Source: Mycolicibacterium litorale (GTDB taxonomy: Bacteria; Actinomycetota; Actinomycetes; Mycobacteriales; Mycobacteriaceae). Taken from it: 64,000 nt of DNA. A program made the translations under genes and the position numbers. Under the pieces are notes generated by a model that saw only the letters and a list, made by a program, of their open reading frames with translations, was not told the origin of the DNA and ran no database searches. Positions 1 through 8,622 of this stretch are shown here, one piece after another (the stretch's first letter is position 1; every line of letters begins with the position of its first letter). The DNA is taken from positions 4,836,001-4,900,000 of the forward strand of contig NZ_AP022586.1 of NCBI RefSeq assembly GCF_010731695.1, read 5' to 3'.

Positions 1-9
1 GCGTATCCC

Positions 10-642
10 ATGGCCCCATATGGTGGCACGGTGCAACTGCTTCTGGTCAGACATGCGCTGCCTCTGCGCAGTGAACCCGGTGAGGGCTCCGACCCCGTCC
101 TGTCCGAGGAGGGCATCGAGCAAGCCAAACGGCTGCCCGACGCGTTGTCGCGATTTCCGATCGCCCGGTTGGTGAGCAGCCCACAGCGCCGTGCGGTGCA
201 GACGGCCCAGCCGGTCGCCGACGCGCTGGGCCTCGACGTCGAGGTCGACGATCGCCTCGCCGAATACGACCGCGACCTGCCGCACTACATCCCGATCGAG
301 CAGATCGCGAGGGAGAATCCGCAGGAGCTCGAGCGGCTGATGAACGGCAAGCTGCCCAGCGGAGTGGACGAGGACGCGTTCATGGCGCGGATCTTCGCCG
401 CCGTCGACGACATCGTCACGAGCGCCGAGCGCGAGGACACCGTCGCGGTGTTCAGTCACGGCGGGGTCATCAACGCGCTGCTGCACCGCGTACTGCGCAC
501 CGAGAAGCTGCTGTCCTTCCACGTCGACTACGCCTCGGTCACCCGGCTGCTGTGGTCCTCGCGGGCCGGAGCGCTCACGGTGGCGTCGGTCAACGGCACC
601 GAGCACGTATGGGATCTGCTGCCCCGAAACCTGCGGTGGTAG
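10..642 (+). CDS. Histidine phosphatase family protein (phosphoglycerate mutase-like)
   Basis: A cytosolic phosphatase/mutase of the branch-1 histidine phosphatase superfamily; the substrate cannot be told from sequence. The catalytic RHA motif lies near the N-terminus (VRHA, about residues 13-16) and the second active-site histidine is in FSHGGV (about H150). At 210 aa it has the usual size for a small single-domain member. The ATG at 10 gives a short extra N-terminus; an in-frame GTG at 31 would start directly before the first beta strand and is equally plausible. It ends 9 bases before the next gene and probably shares its transcript. The window edge hides its promoter. Confidence 0.85.
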   Translation: MAPYGGTVQLLLVRHALPLRSEPGEGSDPVLSEEGIEQAKRLPDALSRFPIARLVSSPQRRAVQTAQPVADALGLDVEVDDRLAEYDRDLPHYIPIEQIARENPQELERLMNGKLPSGVDEDAFMARIFAAVDDIVTSAEREDTVAVFSHGGVINALLHRVLRTEKLLSFHVDYASVTRLLWSSRAGALTVASVNGTEHVWDLLPRNLRW

Positions 643-651
643 GAAAAGCGC

Positions 652-1668
652 ATGACGTCTTCCACCCTCGACGGGCTCGACCTCGACGCACTCGACCGCC
701 ATCTGCGATCGGAGGGCATCGCCCGCACCGGTGACCTGCGCGCCGAACTGATCGCCGGCGGCCGCTCCAACCTGACGTTCCTGGTGTTCGACGACGCCTC
801 GAAGTGGGTGCTGCGCCGCCCGCCGCTGCACGGGCTGACCCCCTCGGCGCACGACATGGCCCGCGAGTACCGGGTGGTGGCCGCACTCGCCGACACCCCG
901 GTGCCGGTGGCCCGCGCGGTGACGATGCGCAACGACGATTCGGTGCTCGGAGCCCCGTTCCAAATGGTCGAGAACGTCGAGGGCCGGGTCATCCGCCGCG
1001 CCGACGAGCTCGAGGCCCTCGGCGACAGGGCGACGATCGAGGGCTGTGTCGACGAACTGATCCGGGTGCTGGCCGAACTGCACGCGGTGGATCCCGCCGC
1101 GGTCGGCCTCGCGGACTTCGGCAAGCCCAACGGCTACCTCGAACGGCAGGTGCGGCGCTGGGGTTCGCAGTGGGGGCATGTGCGGCTGGAGGACGATCCG
1201 CGCGACGCCGACGTGCACAAGCTGCACGCCGCGCTCGGCGAACGCGTCCCGACGGAGAGCCGCGCGTCGATCGTCCACGGCGACTACCGCATCGACAACA
1301 CGATCCTCGACGCCACCGACGCGACCAAGGTGCGCGCGGTGCTCGACTGGGAGATGTCCACCCTCGGCGATCCGCTCAGCGACGCGGCGCTGATGTGCGT
1401 GTACCGCAACCCGATGTTCAACTACGTCCACAGCGACGCGGCATGGACCTCGGAGCTGCTGCCGACCGGCGACGAGATGGCACAGCGCTACGCGACGGCG
1501 TCGGGCCAGCCGCTGGCGCACTGGGACTTCTACATGGCGCTGGCGTACTTCAAGCTGGCGATCATCGCGGCGGGCATCGCCTTCCGTGCCCGCATGGGCG
1601 GCACGGAGGACAACGTCGGTGACGCGGTGGCACCGCTGATCGCGGCGGGGCTCGAGGCCCTCGACTGA
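652..1668 (+). CDS. APH-fold phosphotransferase family protein (FadE36-like)
   Basis: An aminoglycoside-phosphotransferase/choline-kinase-fold protein of 338 aa. The kinase catalytic motif HGDYRIDN is at about residues 209-216 and the metal-binding DWE follows at about 232-234. The nucleotide-binding end has GGRSNLTFLV and WVLRRPP. Position next to a LapA-like gene and proXVWZ matches M. tuberculosis Rv3761c, which carries the name FadE36; nothing here looks like an acyl-CoA dehydrogenase. The relative ACAD10/11 N-terminal domain phosphorylates hydroxyacyl groups, so a lipid substrate is possible (inference). It probably forms an operon with the upstream phosphatase. Confidence 0.88.
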   Translation: MTSSTLDGLDLDALDRHLRSEGIARTGDLRAELIAGGRSNLTFLVFDDASKWVLRRPPLHGLTPSAHDMAREYRVVAALADTPVPVARAVTMRNDDSVLGAPFQMVENVEGRVIRRADELEALGDRATIEGCVDELIRVLAELHAVDPAAVGLADFGKPNGYLERQVRRWGSQWGHVRLEDDPRDADVHKLHAALGERVPTESRASIVHGDYRIDNTILDATDATKVRAVLDWEMSTLGDPLSDAALMCVYRNPMFNYVHSDAAWTSELLPTGDEMAQRYATASGQPLAHWDFYMALAYFKLAIIAAGIAFRARMGGTEDNVGDAVAPLIAAGLEALD

Positions 1669-1675
1669 CGCCGAC

Positions 1676-2062
1676 TCAGCGCAGCGCGGCCTTGTAGTTC
1701 TTCTTCGCGGCGCGCCGCAGCTGGAACAGCCGCGCGGCTCCGGCCAGCGACGCGATCAGCCCGCCGCACACGGCGGCCAGCAGGATCGCCACTCCCAGTG
1801 GCAGGTTCCACTGCCAGCCGAAGAACGCGAACTCCGCGGACTCGGTGTTCTGGGCGATGAAGATGAGCAGCACGATCAGGATGAGCAAGCCGACGATCAC
1901 CGACGTCCACAGTGCGGCCGCCCTGGTGAAGTGGACCTTCTTGACCTCAGCCGGACTGCGATCCGCCACCGGGTAGTCCCCCGGCACCGGCGGGCCGGGG
2001 TTGGGCGGGTCGTAGGGCCCCGGCTCATGCCCTGCTGACGGCCCGTACGGATCGGTGCTCAT
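1676..2062 (-). CDS. LapA-domain membrane protein
   Basis: A 128-aa inner-membrane protein with a proline-rich cytosolic N-terminus (residues 1-40), two predicted membrane helices (about 51-70 and 89-108) and a basic tail. The sequence between the helices has the LapA/DUF1049 hallmark of QN just after helix 1 (QN at 71-72) and an FFGW stretch. I placed the start at the ATG that begins MSTDPYGP; the frame stays open further upstream but that part has no family similarity. It converges on the FadE36-like gene 7 bases away and diverges from proX, as in M. tuberculosis Rv3760. Function is unknown; LapA proteins in other bacteria act in envelope assembly. Confidence 0.8.
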   Translation of the reverse strand: MSTDPYGPSAGHEPGPYDPPNPGPPVPGDYPVADRSPAEVKKVHFTRAAALWTSVIVGLLILIVLLIFIAQNTESAEFAFFGWQWNLPLGVAILLAAVCGGLIASLAGAARLFQLRRAAKKNYKAALR

Positions 2063-2195
2063 AGCTGCTAATTGCCCATTCGCACGGTGTGTGAAACCCG
2101 TGTCGCGCTGAGGTAAAGGAGGGCGCACCCGGCCGCATCCCGCTAGTGTCCGCAAGAGCCACCCGCATGAGCACCTTGGCCGAGAGGACATCCGA

Positions 2196-3152
2196 ATGGC
2201 GAGCACGCGCAGTCGCAGGCGGGGCGTGACCCGGCTGGCGGCGCTTCTGGCGTCGGTCACGTTGGCCGTGGCCGCATGCGGCAGTTCGAACCCGCTCGGC
2301 GGCGGGCAGATCTCCGGGGACCTGAAGACGATCGCCGTCGGGTCGGCGGACTTCACCGAATCCAAGATCATCGCCGAGATCTACGCCCAGGCGTTGGAGG
2401 CCAACGGTTTCGACATCAGCAGGCAATTCGGCATCGGCAGCCGCGAGACGTACATCCCCGCCGTGCAGGACCACTCGATCGACCTGATCCCCGAGTACAC
2501 CGGCAACCTGCTGCAGTACTTCGACGAAGAGACCAAGGTGACCACGCCCGACGAGGTGGTGCTCGGGCTGCTGCGGGTGCTGCCCGGCGACCTGTCGATC
2601 CTGTATCCCTCGCCCGCCGAGGACAAGGACACCGTCGCCGTGTCGGCCGCGACCGCGCAGCGGTGGAACCTCAAGACGATCGGCGACCTCGCCGCCCACT
2701 CACCCGAGGTGAAGTTCGGCGGTCCGTCGGAGTTCCTCAACCGCACCGAGGGCCTGCCGGGGCTGAAGGAGAAGTACGGCCTCGACATCGCGCCCGCCAA
2801 CTTCGTGGCGATCAGTGACGGCGGCGGGCCGGCGACGGTGCGTGCGCTGACCGACGGCACGGTCACCGCCGCCAACATCTTCAGCACGTCACCGGCGATC
2901 GAACTCAACGATCTGGTGGTGCTGGAGGATCCGAAGAACAACTTCCTGGCGGCCAACGTGGTGCCGCTGGTCGCATCGCAGAAGAAATCCGACGAGCTCA
3001 AGTCGGTGCTCGACGCGGTGAGCGCGAAACTCACCACCGAAGGCCTCATCGAACTCAACTCGGCGGTCGAGGGCAACCAGGGTGTCGACCCTGACGAGGC
3101 CGCGCGAAAGTGGGTCGAGGACAACGGCTTCAACCATCCCCTGCAGAAGTAG
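2196..3152 (+). CDS. proX: Osmoprotectant ABC transporter substrate-binding lipoprotein
   Basis: Extracytoplasmic solute-binding protein of the OpuAC/ProX type, expected to deliver glycine betaine, choline or a related quaternary amine to the ProVWZ permease. The N-terminus has an RRR stretch, a hydrophobic segment and a lipobox ending VAAC at C28, so it should be a lipid-anchored protein. The mature part begins with typical OpuAC sequence (GSADFTESKIIAEI, later IPEYTGNLLQYF). Length is 318 aa. An AGAGGA ribosome-binding site lies 8-9 bases before the ATG. It is first in a four- or five-gene operon and diverges from the LapA-like gene. The exact ligand is not readable. Confidence 0.93.
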   Translation: MASTRSRRRGVTRLAALLASVTLAVAACGSSNPLGGGQISGDLKTIAVGSADFTESKIIAEIYAQALEANGFDISRQFGIGSRETYIPAVQDHSIDLIPEYTGNLLQYFDEETKVTTPDEVVLGLLRVLPGDLSILYPSPAEDKDTVAVSAATAQRWNLKTIGDLAAHSPEVKFGGPSEFLNRTEGLPGLKEKYGLDIAPANFVAISDGGGPATVRALTDGTVTAANIFSTSPAIELNDLVVLEDPKNNFLAANVVPLVASQKKSDELKSVLDAVSAKLTTEGLIELNSAVEGNQGVDPDEAARKWVEDNGFNHPLQK

Positions 3153-3160
3153 GCGACCCG

Positions 3161-4261
3161 ATGATCACGTTCTCCGACATCACCAAGCGGTACCCGGACG
3201 GAACCGTCGCCGTCGACGACCTGAGCCTCGAAGTGCCCGAGGGCACGCTGACGGTGTTCGTCGGCCCGTCCGGCTGCGGTAAGACCACGTCGATGCGGAT
3301 GATCAACCGGATGATCGAGCCCACGTCGGGCACGCTCACCGTCAACGGCGACGACGTCACCAAGGTCGACGCGGTCAAACTGCGGTTGGGGATCGGCTAC
3401 GTCATCCAGAGCGCCGGGCTCATGCCGCATCTGCGGGTGGCCGACAACGTCGCGACCGTGCCGGTGCTGCGCGGCGAATCGCGACGCAGCGCCCGCAAGG
3501 CCGCACTGGCGGTGATGGAACGCGTCGGCCTCGACGCCGGGCTGGCCGACCGCTACCCCGCGCAGCTGTCCGGCGGTCAGCAGCAGCGCGTCGGGGTCGC
3601 CCGCGCGCTCGCCGCCGATCCGCCGATCCTGCTGATGGACGAACCGTTCAGCGCGGTCGACCCGGTGGTCCGCGAGGAACTGCAGGCCGAGATCGTGCGG
3701 CTGCAGAACGATCTGCGCAAGACCATCGTGTTCGTCACCCACGACATCGACGAGGCGATCAAGCTCGGCGACAAGGTCGCGGTGTTCGGCCGGGGCGGCA
3801 GGCTGCTGCAGTACGACGCCCCGGCGCGGCTGCTGTCCAACCCGGCCGACGACGCGGTGGCCGGGTTCGTCGGCGCCGACCGCGGCTACCGGGGGCTGCA
3901 GTTCCGCCACGCCTCAGGTCTGCCGCTGCACGACATCCGCCACGTCCGCGAACCCGAGATCGACGCGCTGCAGCTGGGGGTCGAGGACTGGGTGCTGGTC
4001 ACCCGGCCGGACGGCACGCCGTACGCGTGGATCGACGCCGACGGTGTCGCCCTGCACCGCAGCGGCAGTTCGCTCTACGACAGCACGACCGCCGGCGGGT
4101 CCCTGTTCCGGCCGGACGGCACCCTGCGGCTCGCACTCGACGCCGCGCTGTCGTCGCCATCGGGGCTCGGGGTCGCGGTCGACGAGGCCGGTCAGGTGAT
4201 CGGCGGGGTGAGGGCCCACGACGTGCTGGCCGCACTCGACCGGCAGCGGCGGGGTGTGTGA
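3161..4261 (+). CDS. proV: Osmoprotectant ABC transporter ATP-binding protein
   Basis: ATPase subunit of the ProXVWZ importer, 366 aa. Walker A is GPSGCGKT (residues 35-42), the ABC signature is LSGGQQQR (from 136) and Walker B is ILLMDEP with the following SAVDP. The last 100 residues resemble one CBS-type regulatory domain, usual for ProV/OpuAA proteins that sense ionic strength. The start is the ATG 8 bases after the proX stop, which matches the family N-terminus MITFSDITKRY; the open frame extends upstream inside proX but is not needed. The 3' end overlaps proW by 8 bases. Confidence 0.93.
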   Translation: MITFSDITKRYPDGTVAVDDLSLEVPEGTLTVFVGPSGCGKTTSMRMINRMIEPTSGTLTVNGDDVTKVDAVKLRLGIGYVIQSAGLMPHLRVADNVATVPVLRGESRRSARKAALAVMERVGLDAGLADRYPAQLSGGQQQRVGVARALAADPPILLMDEPFSAVDPVVREELQAEIVRLQNDLRKTIVFVTHDIDEAIKLGDKVAVFGRGGRLLQYDAPARLLSNPADDAVAGFVGADRGYRGLQFRHASGLPLHDIRHVREPEIDALQLGVEDWVLVTRPDGTPYAWIDADGVALHRSGSSLYDSTTAGGSLFRPDGTLRLALDAALSSPSGLGVAVDEAGQVIGGVRAHDVLAALDRQRRGV

Positions 4262-4946
4262 GCCGGTGCGGTATCTGCTGACCCACCTCGACGACCTGTG
4301 GGCGCTGACGGTGATCCACCTGCGGCTGTCGCTGGTCCCGATCGTGCTCGGACTGGTGATCGCGGTGCCGCTCGGAGCGCTCGTGCAGCGCACCACCGCG
4401 CTGCGGAGGCTGACCACGATCACCGCCAGCATCATCTTCACCATTCCGTCGCTGGCACTGTTCGTCGTGCTGCCGCTGGTCATCCCGACGCGCATCCTCG
4501 ACGAGGCCAACGTCATCGTCGCGCTGACCCTCTACACCGTCGCCCTGCTGGTGCGCGCGGTGCCCGAGGCGCTGGACGCGGTGTCGCCCGCGGTGCTCGA
4601 CGCGGCCACCGCCGTCGGCTACACACCGCTGGCTCGGGTGCTGAAAGTCGAACTGCCCCTTGCCGTTCCGGTACTGATCGCCAGCCTGCGCGTCGTCGCG
4701 GTGACCAACATCTCGATGGTGTCGGTGGGTTCGGTGATCGGCATCGGCGGGCTGGGCACCTGGTTCACCGAGGGCTACCAGGCCAACAAGAGCGATCAGA
4801 TCGTCGCGGGCATCATCGCGATCTTCGTGCTGGCGGTGGTCGTCGACACGCTGATCATGCTGATCGGCAAGGCACTGACGCCTTGGATGAGAACGACAGG
4901 CGCGAACCGCCCGGCCCGCGCCAAGACCGTGGGGGCCGCCGCGTGA
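4254..4946 (+). CDS. proW: Osmoprotectant ABC transporter permease
   Basis: Integral membrane permease of the binding-protein-dependent family, 230 aa with about six hydrophobic segments. The EAA-type loop is visible as AVLDAATAVGYTPLARVLKVELP. The chosen GTG at 4254 overlaps the end of proV; another GTG at 4266 would give VRYLLTHLDDL and is a realistic alternative. It shares a GTGA overlap with the next permease gene, so the two half-transporters are translationally coupled. Confidence 0.92.
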   Translation: MCEPVRYLLTHLDDLWALTVIHLRLSLVPIVLGLVIAVPLGALVQRTTALRRLTTITASIIFTIPSLALFVVLPLVIPTRILDEANVIVALTLYTVALLVRAVPEALDAVSPAVLDAATAVGYTPLARVLKVELPLAVPVLIASLRVVAVTNISMVSVGSVIGIGGLGTWFTEGYQANKSDQIVAGIIAIFVLAVVVDTLIMLIGKALTPWMRTTGANRPARAKTVGAAA

Positions 4947-5737
4947 ACTTCCTGTCCGAGGCGCTGTCGTTCATCTTCACCGCCGCCAACTGGGCCGGTC
5001 CGGCGGGACTGGGCGCCCGCATCGTCGAACACCTCGAGTACACCGTCATCGCGGTCGTGTTCTCCGCGCTGATCGCCGTGCCGCTCGGGATGATCATCGG
5101 GCACACCGGCCGGGGCACGTTCCTGGTCGTGACGGGGGTCAACGCGCTGCGCGCACTGCCGACGCTCGGGGTGCTGCTGCTCGGGGTGCTGCTGTGGGGG
5201 CTGGGGCTGATCGGCCCGACCGTCGCGCTGATGCTGCTCGGCATCCCGCCGCTGCTGGCGGGCACCTACGCCGGCATCGCGAACGTCGACCCCGCAGTGG
5301 TCGACGCCGCCCGATCGATGGGCATGACCGAACGCCGCGTGCTGCTGCGCGTCGAGGTGCCGATCGCGCTGCCGCTGATCCTCGGCGGACTGCGCACCGC
5401 GACGTTGCAGATCGTGGCCACCGCGACCGTCGCCGCCTACGCCAGCCTCGGCGGGCTGGGCCGCTACCTGATCGACGGCATCAAGGTCCGCGAGTTCTAT
5501 CTGGCGCTCGTGGGCGCGCTGATGGTGACGGCGCTGGCGCTGATCCTCGACGGGTTGCTCGCGCTGGCGGTGTGGCTGTCGGTGCCCGGCACCGGTCGGT
5601 GGCGGCGCGCGGGCCGGATGCCGCAACCGTTCCTGAGCGACGAGGTGGCGCTGGAGTCACGAAGTCGTGGCGGATCACGGTCGACTTCGGCAGCGGGCTA
5701 CGAACCTGCGGGCGCGTCGCCTACGGTAGAAGGGTGA
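4943..5737 (+). CDS. proZ: Osmoprotectant ABC transporter permease, second subunit
   Basis: Second permease of the ProXVWZ system, 264 aa. The hydrophobic segments and the EAA loop (VVDAARSMGMTERRVLLRVEVP) are clear. The start is the GTG overlapping the proW stop by four bases. The C-terminus has a hydrophilic tail of roughly 40 residues after the last membrane helix, longer than the usual end of such permeases, and its last codons overlap the start of the next gene (GTGA), so all five genes from proX on are probably cotranscribed. Confidence 0.92.
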   Translation: MNFLSEALSFIFTAANWAGPAGLGARIVEHLEYTVIAVVFSALIAVPLGMIIGHTGRGTFLVVTGVNALRALPTLGVLLLGVLLWGLGLIGPTVALMLLGIPPLLAGTYAGIANVDPAVVDAARSMGMTERRVLLRVEVPIALPLILGGLRTATLQIVATATVAAYASLGGLGRYLIDGIKVREFYLALVGALMVTALALILDGLLALAVWLSVPGTGRWRRAGRMPQPFLSDEVALESRSRGGSRSTSAAGYEPAGASPTVEG

Positions 5738-6342
5738 GTGAAGCCGACCGCTCTGACTCGAAGAACACGTGGCCCGCGGTCTTGACCTGGCGGGCGCATG
5801 ACGTCGCGCGGATGGAGTCCGTCCGCGTGCAGATGTCCGGTAAGCGCATCAAGGCCTACGGCCGGATCGTCGCGGCCCGCTGTGACGCGCACCCGGCGTT
5901 CTCCGCCTCCTACGATCTCGTCACCGACGAACACGGCGCCACCAAACGGCTGTCGATGACCGTCACGTTGGCCGAGCGGGAGCGGCAACTCTCGATCGCC
6001 CGCGACGAAGAGAACATGTGGCTGGTGCGCAATCAGCAGAACCAGATGAAGCGCGCCGCGTTCGACGGCGCCCTCGATGTCGACGTCGTGCTCAGCCCGT
6101 TCTTCAACACGCTGCCGATCCGTCGCACCGGTCTGCACGAGCACGCCGATTCCATCACCGTCCCGGTGGTGTACGTGCGGCTGCCCGAGTTCTCGGTGGA
6201 ACAGGCCTCGATCAGCTACAGCGGCGGCGGGCCGGGCAACCCGGATGGCATCAAGGTGCATTCACCGGTCGCCGAGACCACGATCACCGTCGACGCCGAC
6301 GGCTTCGTCGTCGACTATCCCGGGTTGGCAGCGCGGATCTGA
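5734..6342 (+). CDS. Putative glycolipid-binding domain protein
   Basis: A 202-aa soluble protein that looks like the putative glycolipid-binding family (Rv3755c in M. tuberculosis occupies the same place between proZ and tyrA). Recognisable stretches are [14 protein letters not shown] near the N-terminus and FFNTLPIRR in the second half; the fold should be an all-beta barrel with no signal peptide. Start is a GTG inside the proZ stop (GTGA overlap), so it is the last gene of the transporter operon. Its 3' end overlaps the convergent tyrA reading frame by 59 bases. Its molecular role is not established. Confidence 0.82.
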   Translation: MSEADRSDSKNTWPAVLTWRAHDVARMESVRVQMSGKRIKAYGRIVAARCDAHPAFSASYDLVTDEHGATKRLSMTVTLAERERQLSIARDEENMWLVRNQQNQMKRAAFDGALDVDVVLSPFFNTLPIRRTGLHEHADSITVPVVYVRLPEFSVEQASISYSGGGPGNPDGIKVHSPVAETTITVDADGFVVDYPGLAARI

Positions 6343-7264
6343 CCACCCCGCCGGCCCGGCCGGCCGCGGCCAGTTCGTCGCGCCAGTTCTCGGCGCCGAT
6401 CACGGTGGTGATGATCTCCGGGCGGCTGAAGCTGTCGTAACGCATCCGGGCGGCGTGCCCTGATTCGACCAGTTCGGCCACCGAACCGTGCCGCGCCAGG
6501 GTGTGGCGGGCGGCGGTGAGCAGTTCGATGGTGCGGTCCAGTGCGGGCACGAGCTGCGCCGAGTTCGCCTCGCACATCGCCCGCACCAGATCGGGTGCGG
6601 TCGCGGCGACGCGGGTGCCGTCACGGAACGATCCGGCCGCCAGCGCGAACGCCAGCGGCACTTCCCCTGCGGTGACGGCGAGCGCCTCGGCGAGCAGGTG
6701 CGGCAGGTGCGAGATGCCGGCCGCGGCGGCGTCGTGTTCGTCGGAGCGGGCGGGCACCACCACGGCGTGGCAGTCCAGCGCGAGCGTCATCACCTGCGCC
6801 CACACGTCCGGGTCGACGTGGTCGTCGACGCTGATCACCCAGGGCGCACCGACGAACAGCGCGGCGTCGCCCGCGGCCCAGCCGGAATGCGCGGTGCCGG
6901 CCATCGGGTGTCCGCCGACGAACCGGTCCAGCAGCCCGAACGAGCGGACCTGTTCCAGCACAGCGCTTTTCACGCTCGTGACATCGGTCAGCGGGCACTG
7001 CGGCGCGGTGTCGCGGATGTGGCCCAGCATGAGCCCGAGGGCGGGCACGGGGACGGCCAGCACGATCAGCGCGGAGGTCTCGGCGGCGCGGCCCAGGACC
7101 TCGTCGACGTGTTCGCTGGCGTCGAACCCGTCGAAGCGTGCGGCCTGCACACCCTCCACCGACCGGTTGTATCCGAACACCTCGCGCCCGGCCGCGGCGG
7201 CCGCCCGCATCAGCGATCCGCCGATGAGGCCGAGGCCCAGCACGCACACGGGTGGTTTCGTCAC
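6284..7264 (-). CDS. tyrA: Prephenate dehydrogenase
   Basis: Cytosolic NAD(P)-dependent prephenate dehydrogenase of tyrosine biosynthesis, about 326 aa. The Rossmann motif is GLGLIGGS at the N-terminus; [12 protein letters not shown] is the family's active-site/substrate motif. I chose the GTG at 7264 ([12 protein letters not shown]); an ATG at 7303 would add 13 residues. The final residues, arginine-rich and read antisense to the convergent gene, do not look like TyrA and may be a tail created by stop-codon drift; the family sequence seems to end near the NWRDEL region plus a few residues. Confidence 0.92.
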   Translation of the reverse strand: MTKPPVCVLGLGLIGGSLMRAAAAAGREVFGYNRSVEGVQAARFDGFDASEHVDEVLGRAAETSALIVLAVPVPALGLMLGHIRDTAPQCPLTDVTSVKSAVLEQVRSFGLLDRFVGGHPMAGTAHSGWAAGDAALFVGAPWVISVDDHVDPDVWAQVMTLALDCHAVVVPARSDEHDAAAAGISHLPHLLAEALAVTAGEVPLAFALAAGSFRDGTRVAATAPDLVRAMCEANSAQLVPALDRTIELLTAARHTLARHGSVAELVESGHAARMRYDSFSRPEIITTVIGAENWRDELAAAGRAGGVVRSALPTRDSRRRSRRRRR

Positions 7265-7344
7265 CGTTCCAGGTTGGCACACCGCGTCGGCGGCGGTGCC
7301 CATGCCTGGTCAAAGGCGCTGGTGGGCGACTACCGTACTGCGAC

Positions 7345-7854
7345 ATGGGAGCACAGAGTGCGCCGGCGCAGGGCACACCCGACGGGTTCGGGGTGGCGGT
7401 CGTCCGCGAGGACGGCAAGTGGCGCTGCGCGCCCATGCGGCGGGCCGCGCTCAACAGCCTGTCGGTCGCTGAGAAGGAGCTGTGTGAGATCCGCAGCGCC
7501 GGAGCGGTGTTCGGGTTGCTCGACATCGACGACGAGTTCTTCGTGATCGTTCGGCCCGCACCGTCGGGGACGCGGCTGCTGCTGTCGGACGCCACCGCGG
7601 CGCTGGACTACGACATCGCCGCCGAGGTGCTCGAGCAGCTCGACGCCGACATCGAACCCGACGACCTCGACGACGCCGATCCGTTCGAGGAGGGCGATCT
7701 CGCCGTGCTGTCCGACATGGGTCTGCCCGAGGCGGTGCTCAGCGTCATCCTCGACGAGACCGACCTGTACGCCGACGAGCAGCTCGGCCGCATCGCCCGG
7801 GAGATGGGCTTCGCCGACGAGCTGTCCGCGGTGCTCGACAAACTCAATCGGTGA
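7345..7854 (+). CDS. tRNA adenosine deaminase-associated protein
   Basis: A 169-aa acidic protein of the actinobacterial family always found beside tadA (Rv3753c type). Hallmarks are GVAVVREDGKWRC near the start and a highly acidic middle (EPDDLDDADPFEEGD) followed by a helical C-terminus. No catalytic motif is visible; a partner or regulatory role for TadA is an inference from the conserved pairing. I start it at the ATG of MGAQSAPA; the frame is open upstream but that sequence is antisense to the tyrA promoter. It overlaps tadA by four bases (GTGA), so translation is coupled. Confidence 0.85.
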   Translation: MGAQSAPAQGTPDGFGVAVVREDGKWRCAPMRRAALNSLSVAEKELCEIRSAGAVFGLLDIDDEFFVIVRPAPSGTRLLLSDATAALDYDIAAEVLEQLDADIEPDDLDDADPFEEGDLAVLSDMGLPEAVLSVILDETDLYADEQLGRIAREMGFADELSAVLDKLNR

Positions 7855-8303
7855 CCTCCGACGAGACCCTGATCCGCACCGCGCTCGACGCCGCGGCGCT
7901 GGCCGGTCCGCGCGATGTGCCGATCGGTGCGGTGGTCTTCGGGCCCGACGGCACCGAGCTGGCGCGGGCGGCGAATGCGCGGGAGGCGCTGGGCGATCCG
8001 ACGGCGCACGCGGAGGTGCTCGCATTGCGGGCGGCCGCGGCGGTGGTCGGCGACGGCTGGCGGCTGGAGGGGACGACGCTGGCGGTGACCGTCGAACCGT
8101 GCACGATGTGCGCCGGCGCGCTGGTGCTGGCGCGGGTGGCGCGGTTGGTGTTCGGGGCGTGGGAGCCGAAGACCGGTGCGGTCGGTTCGCTGTGGGACGT
8201 GGTGCGCGACCGCAGGCTCAACCACCGGCCCGACGTCCGCGGCGGGGTGCTCGCCGAGGAGTGCGCGCGCCCGCTGGAGGCGTTCTTCGGGGCACAGCGC
8301 TAG
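7851..8303 (+). CDS. tadA: tRNA(Arg) adenosine-34 deaminase
   Basis: Zinc-dependent deaminase that converts A34 to inosine in tRNA-Arg(ACG). The zinc/catalytic signature is complete: HAE at H53-E55 and PCTMC with C84 and C87. Length (150 aa) is normal for the family. GTG start overlaps the upstream gene's stop. A tRNA-Ser gene follows about 100 bases downstream, as in other mycobacteria. In older annotations such genes are called cytidine/deoxycytidylate deaminases, but the paired upstream gene supports TadA. Confidence 0.92.
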   Translation: MTSDETLIRTALDAAALAGPRDVPIGAVVFGPDGTELARAANAREALGDPTAHAEVLALRAAAAVVGDGWRLEGTTLAVTVEPCTMCAGALVLARVARLVFGAWEPKTGAVGSLWDVVRDRRLNHRPDVRGGVLAEECARPLEAFFGAQR

Positions 8304-8311
8304 GGGTCCGT

Positions 8312-8368
8312 CGAAACTGCGCGTAGGGCTGCCAGCTCCCTCGATTGACGACCCTGGGCGCAGTCTCG
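8312..8368. repeat. Long hairpin between tadA and tRNA-Ser, GAGACTG-type
   Basis: Inverted repeat with arms CGAAACTGCGC (8312-8322) and GCGCAGTCTCG (8358-8368), 10 of 11 pairs, with a second inner pairing of AGGG and CCCT. No T-run follows. It could terminate the tadA transcript. The arm core resembles other intergenic hairpins in this window (37512, 52551). Confidence 0.6.
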
Positions 8369-8406
8369 ATTAGGGCGAGCGGTCGAGCTTCGGTAAGCTG
8401 CCACAC

Positions 8407-8494
8407 GGTGGCGTGTCCGAGCGGCCTAAGGAGCACGCCTCGAAAGCGTGTGACGGGTAACCCCCGTCCGAGGGTTCAAATCCCTCCGCCACCG
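8407..8494 (+). tRNA. serV: tRNA-Ser (anticodon CGA)
   Basis: Class II tRNA with a long variable arm. The acceptor stem pairs GGTGGCG with CGCCACC, G at 8494 is the discriminator, and CCA is encoded directly after it (8495-8497). The anticodon arm is CACGC-CTCGAAA-GCGTG with anticodon CGA at 8441-8443; the T arm holds the GTTCAAATC loop. The neighbourhood (tadA upstream) matches serV of M. tuberculosis. Confidence 0.96.
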
Positions 8495-8500
8495 CCAACA

Positions 8501-8535
8501 CCGCCCGCCTGTTACCGCAGGTAAGGGCGGTTTTT
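8501..8535 (+). terminator. Rho-independent terminator after tRNA-Ser
   Basis: CCGCCC (8501-8506) pairs with GGGCGG (8525-8530), with an inner TTAC/GTAA pairing around a small loop, followed at once by TTTTT (8531-8535). It begins four bases after the encoded CCA of the tRNA. It is one of the few canonical intrinsic terminators in this high-GC window. Confidence 0.85.
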
Positions 8536-8622
8536 GCGTTTGCTGGCGCGTGGTCGTGGATCCGAGTCGGCAGATCGGCTCAACTGGCTTACGGACGGTG
8601 GCGTGAAAGTTAAGGTGCGCGT

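Noticed and set aside
4298..4942. Upstream in-frame extension of proZ
   Set aside because: It reads in another frame through proW, which is a well-supported permease, and has no membrane pattern.
8407..8497. tRNA-Ser as an integration site of a mobile island
   Set aside because: No integrase gene and no second copy of the tRNA 3' end found within the window.
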